Of a stretch of 64,000 nt of DNA, positions 57,453-64,000 are shown piece by piece; positions within the stretch are counted from its first letter, which is position 1, and each line of letters opens with the position of its first letter. The translations under genes and the position numbers were made by a program. The stretch is taken from the NCBI GenBank assembly GCA_011009095.1, contig VTPC01091261.1, positions 378,906-442,905 on the forward strand. The letters run 5' to 3'. The stretch comes from Ignelater luminosus (lineage: Eukaryota; Arthropoda; Insecta; Coleoptera; Elateridae). The notes beneath the pieces were generated by a model. The model made no database searches and was not told where the DNA came from. It worked only from the letters and a program-made list of their open reading frames with translations.

Positions 57453-58910
57453 TAATAAAACAAATTTCCCAAAATCTGCGTTAAGTCTATTTTATTCCTA
57501 TAATGCCAGAACTTTTACTACGTGTAGACATTATTGACGGACTGTAACGGGAAAAAATTGCGAAGGTGTTTGTCCATTGTGCTGGATTATTGACTAGTTT
57601 CTTACTATCATCTTCATCACTGCGTGACTTCTAAGAGAAGAGAAAATAATATGTAAGAAGGTTCTTCACTCAAACCACATTTACCCTTCTTAAATCGAAA
57701 ACATATTAATCCATCACGTTCTATACCAATGCAGAAGGTGTGCTTCCTTCCCCTGGACTGAATGTTAGCCTGGAATCAATTTTGTTAGCTGCAGATTCTT
57801 CTTTCGCATGTTACAAGCTTAGACTAATAATACAAAGTAGACGGACCTATGTTATAACACGTTGATGTGCAAAAGTGAAGCCCCTATCTTTTCTTCAAAT
57901 ACGACGTAAACCAAATACAATTCCGTCAACGTCAGTGGCATAAGCACAATATTATAGCTGTACAATGATTAAATATGTTCTAAGAATAGAATTTTAGTGT
58001 TAGAAAAAAAATAAAAATTTTGAACTTTGCATCCCTTACGGAACAAAATAATAACAAGATTTTATTCGGTTATCAAAGTTACTAGATTTGTTTTAAATTT
58101 TCTTACTTATTGAAGAAAATATCCTTTTCCTTTTTGTTTATCTTCGTGCATAAACTAACATTAATGGACTAGAATCTTTAAACAAAGGTGGAAACGCATG
58201 TACAAATTATGAAAAACTTATTAAACAAAAATATAAACAATACTTGATGATATACAAAGGTTAAGACCTAGTTTAGGATTGATACTTCAACGACGCTCGC
58301 TGCGTGCAAAAACACTTATTCGAAAATTCCGCCCAACAGTCTTAACATACATAACATAACACGTAAATATACCAAGTATGAACTTCAGTTCCGCCAACAC
58401 CGTCTCTAGCTTTTTGTTCTTCTCTCTGTTTCTTTGTGAACTCTCACTTTGCTGCTTTCTACTAAAGGAAGATATCATTAAAAGTTGATCTGAAGATTTC
58501 TAAAGTTCTGCATCCTATCAAGTTGTTACTGAACAGATTTCACATCCCGAGTCGCTTCAAAGTAATACTTTTATCCTTGTTACCACTGCTGCATTTGTTT
58601 AGTTTACTTTCATTTGTAGTAATACGATTTCCTGACTGAATGACTGCTCTGGATGTAAAAAATGCTTTCAATGCGTTCTGCATGCAAACACAAAAGTTAA
58701 AGAGGCGATGGTGTGTGCCAGAATATAAGATTTGTCAAGATCAATATAATAATTAAATAATGAATGGGATCAGGTGGCCAGTTAATAATTATATTTGGCA
58801 ACTCTTAGAAACAAATTGAGAAGAGTTTGAGCACTGAACAAAAACCGATTTAAAACACTGAAAAAACACAATTATTATTGAGTAGTAGATTTGAAGAAGT
58901 TAGCAAAACA
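57453..58910. other. Unclassified AT-rich DNA
   Basis: No gene or element is recognised. A 63-residue minus-strand frame at 58478-58287 carries no known motif. The upstream part of the LINE whose tail begins at 58919 would be expected at the right end, but cannot be read. Confidence 0.4.
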
Positions 58911-58918
58911 TTGTTAAG

Positions 58919-59400
58919 ATGGAGCAACCAGAAATTGAAGATCAAGAGGCTTTAACCTATTTAGAAGTTTGGGTTAATATTAAAACTTCTTGGATAGGAC
59001 ATTACAGACAACTGCGTGATAAGGCGACCAAAGTAGCCTACAGAATGCTAATGGTGCGTAGGAAGTTTTGGGGAGTATATAAAAAAGCAATTACGAGAAT
59101 TTATATGAGAAGAATAAGGCCTTTAATTCTGTATTCTTCAAAAGTTCGGGAAACAAGCTAGAGACTTCAGAGTGACAAAACACTTACTGGTGGGTGTTAC
59201 AAAGACAGTTTCGTTTACTTAATACGAACGCGTGTCGAACGGATACAATAAACTGTGCTTTAAGTAAGAGTTATCATACCTCAGAAAAAAGGGCCTTGTT
59301 AGTTTCAAAGTAGCAATAAAAAAATAAACGAAGCTACGTGCATTTGATGAGGCTATAGACTGGATAGAAGATGGCTTCGACGATATATAATGAAATATTA
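58919..59400 (+). pseudogene. LINE post-RT domain (5' half of split element)
   Basis: An 80-residue frame reads ALTYLEVWVNIKTSWIGHYR, KATKVAYRMLMVRRKFWGVY and KKAITRIYMRRIRPLILYSS. This is the YLGVWLD ... KAxK ... WG ... PILLYG block that follows the palm in LINEs of the R1/I/Outcast-like groups, which carry a RNase H domain further on. After the stop the strand still resembles the next segment (RLQSDKTLTGGCYKDSF). The RNase H piece of the same family is found at 60905-61010, on the same strand beyond the piggyBac insertion. Confidence 0.65.
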
Positions 59401-59405
59401 TATCA

Positions 59406-60851
59406 TTTTAAGTACCATGGTACCCACTTGGGTAGATAGCACCCTATCCATTAAGTGCCTTATTCGAGATTAGTTGCTACTGCGTTAGCACCAAAATATA
59501 TCTATTAGCTTAGACTGTACCTATTACAATTTTTGGGTCATTATTTTGTAGTCTTGCTTAGCGGTTCATCACAATCAAATTTCTCCAGTTCACCCAAATG
59601 AGTGTACTTCGAACATTTTTGAAGCTAATAATGGTTAGTTCTTTTAGATTTTTTTGTGTTGTATTGTATCTTCACTTATTCCAATTAGCCAGTAAGGATA
59701 TTGTACACTTTTTTTTAGTTATTTTATTTTTAAAAAAATCATTTTCTACAATCCTACCAAAAATTAAGTTGTCTCTCTATTTGAATCAAGTAACCTCTTT
59801 GCTATTCCCCAAAACAACCTTTTTACTTTTTAATTTATTTAATTTAATGTTTGTGGCTTCTTTTGTAAAATACTTCCTGTTCTTCGTGAGCTTTTTTTCC
59901 GATAATCTTTAACTAGTTCCATTGAGGTGTGAAAGTTATCACTGCATTGAAAGCTACTTGCATCTAATGTGGATTTGTTAGCCTGAGAACGACCTGTGTT
60001 GTTAAATTATTATTTACCTACTAGCCGAAAAAGCAATCTTCCGCCTAAAGGAACCATAGATTTATTAACAACAAATCGTTCACCTGGACAGCAGCTATGC
60101 GGGAATTACCTTCTAATGAGCTTATTAAAGGTATCATCCTTGGTATTATTGTCAGCAAAATGCTAAAATCTAAACAAAACTTGAAAGCAATTTCGGCTTA
60201 TAAATTTTTTTACATCATTTCTGAACAATATTTCATTGTCCCTGTAACAGTGTACTGCGGGTACAATATAATAAGGAGTTACATTCAAAACAGTGACTAG
60301 TACAAGAAACTGCTTCATTCAGCTGCGAGATAATTATCTGATTGGCGTTGAGATTTCTTTTTCTCGTCATCAATGAGACAATGACATGGTAGATTTATGG
60401 TATCTTCAGATACGTCATTAGCAAAATTCTTGTTACCTTCTTCTGTATTACTTTTGTCTGTGCGTCCACTAACTCTAACGCACTGCACTTTATATTTGTT
60501 ACGGCTGTTTCAGTGTTCAGGTTCGTCTTCGAAACTTGTCAAATTTCTGTAACTTCACGTATGTAGCTCTTCTCGAATTTTTACCAAGTCTACGCGGACG
60601 TTTATCACTGATTTAAACGTTTCTACTATAAACAATGAAAATAAACTGTTTCGTTTGTTTGACGTTTTACAACAGTATAACCCCACAAGATTGGAAAAAT
60701 TTCGGATTTCTGGAATGTACTTGATGATGGAAACCAATTAAAAATAGTTTGACTATAAGAGATGACAGCACAGTTATAAAAATAAAATTTTCAAAGTAGT
60801 ACATTTGTGTGAATAAGACACCATTTGGATACCCGTGGCAGGAATCACGAG
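59406..60851 (-). mobile_element. PiggyBac-like transposon
   Basis: A piggyBac-type transposase relic lies on the minus strand. The left border may be TTAA at 59408-59411, followed by GTACCATGGTACCCACTTGG; the right border may be near TGGATACCCGTGGCAGGAA at 60826-60845, which resembles its inverse. The TTAA at the right is decayed or misplaced, so the borders are tentative. The element separates two halves of a plus-strand LINE. Confidence 0.6.
59880..60560 (-). pseudogene. PiggyBac transposase relic
   Basis: On the minus strand the order is: FRNDVKKFISRNCFQVLFRF, a stop, HFADNNTKDDTFNKLIRR (the SRNRFxxLLRFLHFADN block), then CCPGERFVVNKSMVPLGGR and LLFR (the LxIDESMVPFKGRLxFRQY block), then TGRSQANKSTLDASS and SDNFHTSMELVKDYRKKSSR (the CDNFYTSxxLxxxL block). 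In relatives these carry two of the catalytic aspartates; here the DESM aspartate is replaced by asparagine (NKSM), and frames shift, so it is dead. The part below 59880 (MGGVD block, zinc-finger-like tail) is not clearly readable. Confidence 0.8.
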
Positions 60852-60904
60852 TTTTGATTTTTCATCCCGGTACTCAACGTGATATCTGAAAACAGAAAAC
60901 ATAC

Positions 60905-61100
60905 AACTGGAGCTTATTGTTAGATGGATAAAGGTTCACGTAGGGCACTATGGCAATGGACAGACAAATTCAGTAGAAGAGATGCGGTACAAAATTGATG
61001 TAAGAACTTTATCGCAGCCAGCAGTTTTAGCAAAATCGAAAGCTAACGAAAAAGAGATAGGGGGGCAAAAGAGGAGTCTTGAATGGAATTAAAAAAAGTT
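60905..61100 (+). pseudogene. LINE RNase H fragment (3' half of split element)
   Basis: The strand reads LELIVRWIKVHVGHYGNGQT and NSVEEMRYKID, then QKRSLEWN to a stop. The pattern WIKVHVGHYGN-x-x-TNS corresponds to WVKAHVGxxGNExAD of the RNase H domain found at the C-terminus of R1/I-type LINEs; the GNE/AD acidic residues are replaced. It stands just outside the piggyBac border and follows in protein order the segment at 58919-59400. Confidence 0.6.
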
Positions 61101-64000
61101 CCACCTGGGCAGTTGAGGGATAGTGGAACAGGTTTATTAGGAAGGTTGTCGTCTATGTTGGTGCAATGTTAATGAAAGTGAGGGGTTGGTTGCAAATGAA
61201 AGTGTAAGTTGAGTACATAGTGTAAGATGACTCAGAGATTCATTGGCAATCCTTCTGCTAGATTCACGGCATTTTTATGATTCACATCTTTTTCTCTACA
61301 TATCTTCTGGTAAAGAGTATAGTTAACTTTGTTATTATCAAATAGTGTTTTTGTTTTTGTATTTTGCTTAGTTAGGTACGCAAATAACATCTATTCATTA
61401 TTATTTAACTTGAGAAGACAATAACTTATTATAGCAAGATATAAAAGTTCACCAGTTGTTGCAAAGAGCGAATTAACATCTTGGAATTAACAGAAGCCAC
61501 CTACCATACACCCCTTCCATCAAGACTAAAAGAGGAGTCTAGTCCTACAGCAATCACCAGTTTTTCAGAAACTGGAAAAAACACTAAGTCGTTATGCTTT
61601 GGTTTGTAGTCGTTAGCTTAAACTACTGAGCTAGCGCCAGTTGCTGATATATATATTTAAAATATTTATTTTATGATATAGAGACAGTTGTTATTTTCCA
61701 CTGTGAAATTAAAAAATGTGAAGAACAATCTCAACATACATTGGTTATACTAATGTTTAAAAAATTAGAACTTGGGAATAAATGTAACGTAATTACTACT
61801 GCCCACACTGGTAAAGAAAGTCTATTTATTAGAAAAATTCCCGGAAATATTGCAGAATCTTTGTGTCGAAGTAAACAATTTAATTAATCTTTTAAATTGG
61901 TTTCTAACAAAATTTATAACTCCGATATTAAAACATTTTTGCATGAATGACTTTTAGTGACAGTCAAAAAGACGAAAAATTCTTACTTTTAAAAAGTATC
62001 ATTGCCTTAACCAGTAGTATGATAATTTCTTCTTCCTTATTTGTAGCGATAGCAACAATCCATTTTACTGTCCACATCTATTTTAGTATTTGTTTCTCTT
62101 TAACTTAATGTATTATTGAAAAATAAAATAAAAATCATCAATTCCGTACATATTAGCGTTATTAGTGAATTAAAGACAACTGCACAGAAGTTTATTTATT
62201 TCTAAATTTTGGCTAGTGACTTTCTACTTAAAACAGAGTTGAGCAATTCTCCACCGCAGAAGGTTTTCCGTCATCTGCCTTTAAAAGTCTGTCGCTGTTG
62301 ATTAACTTTGCAACCTGTGTATATCACAAACTATCTACTAATAAGATTAGACTATTACAAGCATACTGAAACAGAAGAAAAGGGTCTCTTTCAATATACG
62401 TAGTAACTTTGGAAGCCTCTACCTCTTCTTAATTATTTACTATCAGCTAGGTACTTAATTATAATAAGATCTTGTAAGACGGAGAAGTTCTGAAAGGACA
62501 AATGTTCCGAACTATAAACTTTGAATTGGAAAATTAGCATGCGGTATTCAATGACCAACTTCAGCTACCACTAACTAACCCTTCCGGGAGATCATAGCTT
62601 TATAAGGTAGTCAGTAGTGATAAAGCGTACTTAGTAAACAGTTTTCGTTAACCAATTGAAACTTCAGAATAAAGGTTTTTCTAGAAATGTCTAACAGAAA
62701 AATTACATACCTTGTAACTGCAGGAAGAACTAAGTAGATTTAGAGTAATACAGTTATTAAAATAGAATTAAAAACTATAACAGTTTAGAAAACTTTCTTA
62801 TTTTAAATACTTTATTCTTTTTTTTCTTTTATTGCTTCTGTTTGAATTTCATTCAACGCTCTAGACGATAATAAACCGTTTTCTACAATAAACTAATGCA
62901 TTAAAGAGTAATAATAATAATAATTTAATAATTATTTATGAAACCGTTTGTTATGATTAGAATAACTATCAACGATGTCCTTTTTTTCTTTATTTTTTTC
63001 CCTTTTTCTTTTATTTGCAGACCAATCCTTTAAATTTTATACTCTAATATAGAGCACCAGTCGACATCTAGTATTAAAAGAAAGTGTCTAATTATTATTT
63101 GTTCTACCTTGACGCATATATTTCTCTGTTCACCTTCACATCGTAGGTCGTCAATAGATCGTCATAAGTGGCGTGCGCGAGGTTTCACCTTGTCAGTGTC
63201 AATCAGCGGAGACGGGATGTCACGTGCCAAACTAGGCAGCCACGACACGTTTATAATTTACAGAAACTGATTCAATACCGGTTTCATTTCCCTAATTTGA
63301 ATATCTGTTTAAATAACGACTAAATCTTGATTATGTTTATTATGTGTTGGGACTTTTTTGGGTTAATCTTCAAGTATCAGTTTACATTGAGATCCAAACT
63401 TGAAAAGTTGTCATGTTGACTTTTACGTAAAAACTATTGTTAAAATAATATTTTTGTATTTGATGCTAATTAGATATAATCATTATTTACAGTGTATTAT
63501 TATTTACGTAATTTTATATCATTGGCGTCGCCAAAATTAAAGAAGTGAATATCGTAGCGAGAATGTTAGTTTTTGAATTTTGCATTAAGTATTTGATTTT
63601 ATTTTTTATCTGGATTAATGCAGACACAAAAAAAGCTTAATATCCACATTTGGAAGATGAAAAGTATGTATATTTGTTTCCTAGTTTACACTATAAAATA
63701 GACATATTTCGGCCTAGCACTAAAGCTGACAGTCACATCCAAAATCTTCGTTATAAATCAAAATTCCTTATATTTCTTCAGTGTTTATACTGCACATAAC
63801 GTCCGGTATTTGCAATAATTTCCATAGTTAAATAAAACTAGCCAAGTGTTGAAAATCAAAGTAACGGGGTGGTTGTAACGTTTTTTCCTATAAACATCCA
63901 GATGTTAGGCCAGGAAGGGAAAGTTTATACGTTTAATGAAAAACAAACAAACTGTAGTCTAGCGTTACAGTTATATTACAAAGACGGAAAATAGCTCCAA
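61101..64000. other. Unclassified AT-rich DNA
   Basis: No gene or element is recognised. A pyrimidine tract followed by TTATTTGCAG at 62980-63020 would be a good 3' splice site, but every frame after it meets a stop within about 15 codons. A GC-richer patch at 63140-63250 (CGTGCGCGAGG, GCGGAGACGGG) has no long frame. ATAATAATAATAAT near 62908 is a short microsatellite. Confidence 0.4.

Noticed and set aside
59598-59912. 104-residue hydrophobic plus-strand frame
   Set aside because: It is opposite to, and overlaps, the minus-strand piggyBac relic region and is built of T-rich codons; no domain is seen.
63021-63250. Coding exon after the pyrimidine-AG at 63020
   Set aside because: All three frames hit stops within a few codons of the acceptor.
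1-64000. CRISPR arrays, bacterial operons, riboswitches, rRNA genes
   Set aside because: No regularly spaced direct repeats, ribosome-binding sites or conserved RNA cores were seen; the sequence is eukaryotic in character.

Overview
The window looks like non-coding, repeat-dense euchromatin or heterochromatin from an arthropod, most likely an insect. It is AT-rich by eye, has no bacterial-style gene packing, contains one 400-base assembly gap, and its recognisable coding signal comes almost wholly from decayed transposable elements: jockey-like, RTE-like, CR1/jockey-type and RNase H-bearing LINEs, pogo, piggyBac and Tc1/mariner transposases, and many terminal-inverted-repeat (TIR) and foldback elements. 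The species cannot be fixed from the sequence alone. No complete host gene, tRNA or rRNA gene was found.

Layout. 1-4.7 kb: nothing recognisable beyond a possible transposon tip. 4.7-7.0 kb: minus-strand RTE-like LINE relic (endonuclease C-terminus, reverse transcriptase, C-terminal domain). 7-16 kb: unclassified, with a GC-richer patch at 10.2-12.6 kb. 16.0-18.2 kb: a TIR element spanning the assembly gap, then a 1.45 kb non-coding TIR element. 18.6-19.5 kb: hairpins and a foldback element next to a CXC (tesmin/TSO1-like) cysteine-rich relic. 20.2-24.1 kb: plus-strand jockey relic cut by two insertions. 27.0-32.0 kb: a nest in which a plus-strand LINE is split by an opposite-strand LINE and a long inverted-repeat element, and again further 3'. 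32.2-33.4 kb: small inverted repeat and a pogo-like transposase lacking its DDE core. 38.0-39.3 kb: two short reading frames ending in a single membrane segment plus an array rich in ACGTC-type words. 40.5-41.3 kb: tandem duplication and a LINE RT scrap. 44.1-44.9 kb: a MITE and a tandem repeat. 46-47 kb: LINE RT relic. 49.8-52.7 kb: a Tc1/mariner-type relic and a comparatively young LINE with a microsatellite tail. 55.3-57.5 kb: a pogo element inside another TIR element. 58.9-61.1 kb: an RNase H-bearing LINE split by a piggyBac. The rest holds nothing I recognise.

No genes work together here as a pathway. The biological story is layered transposition: at least four host elements were broken by later insertions, which gives a relative age order. 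The only non-transposon candidates are the CXC-domain fragment (19.2-19.5 kb), two transmembrane-tail frames (38.0 and 38.9 kb), and a short exon-like start at 31.14 kb. All are tentative. I did not find convincing evidence of a wholly new biological system.
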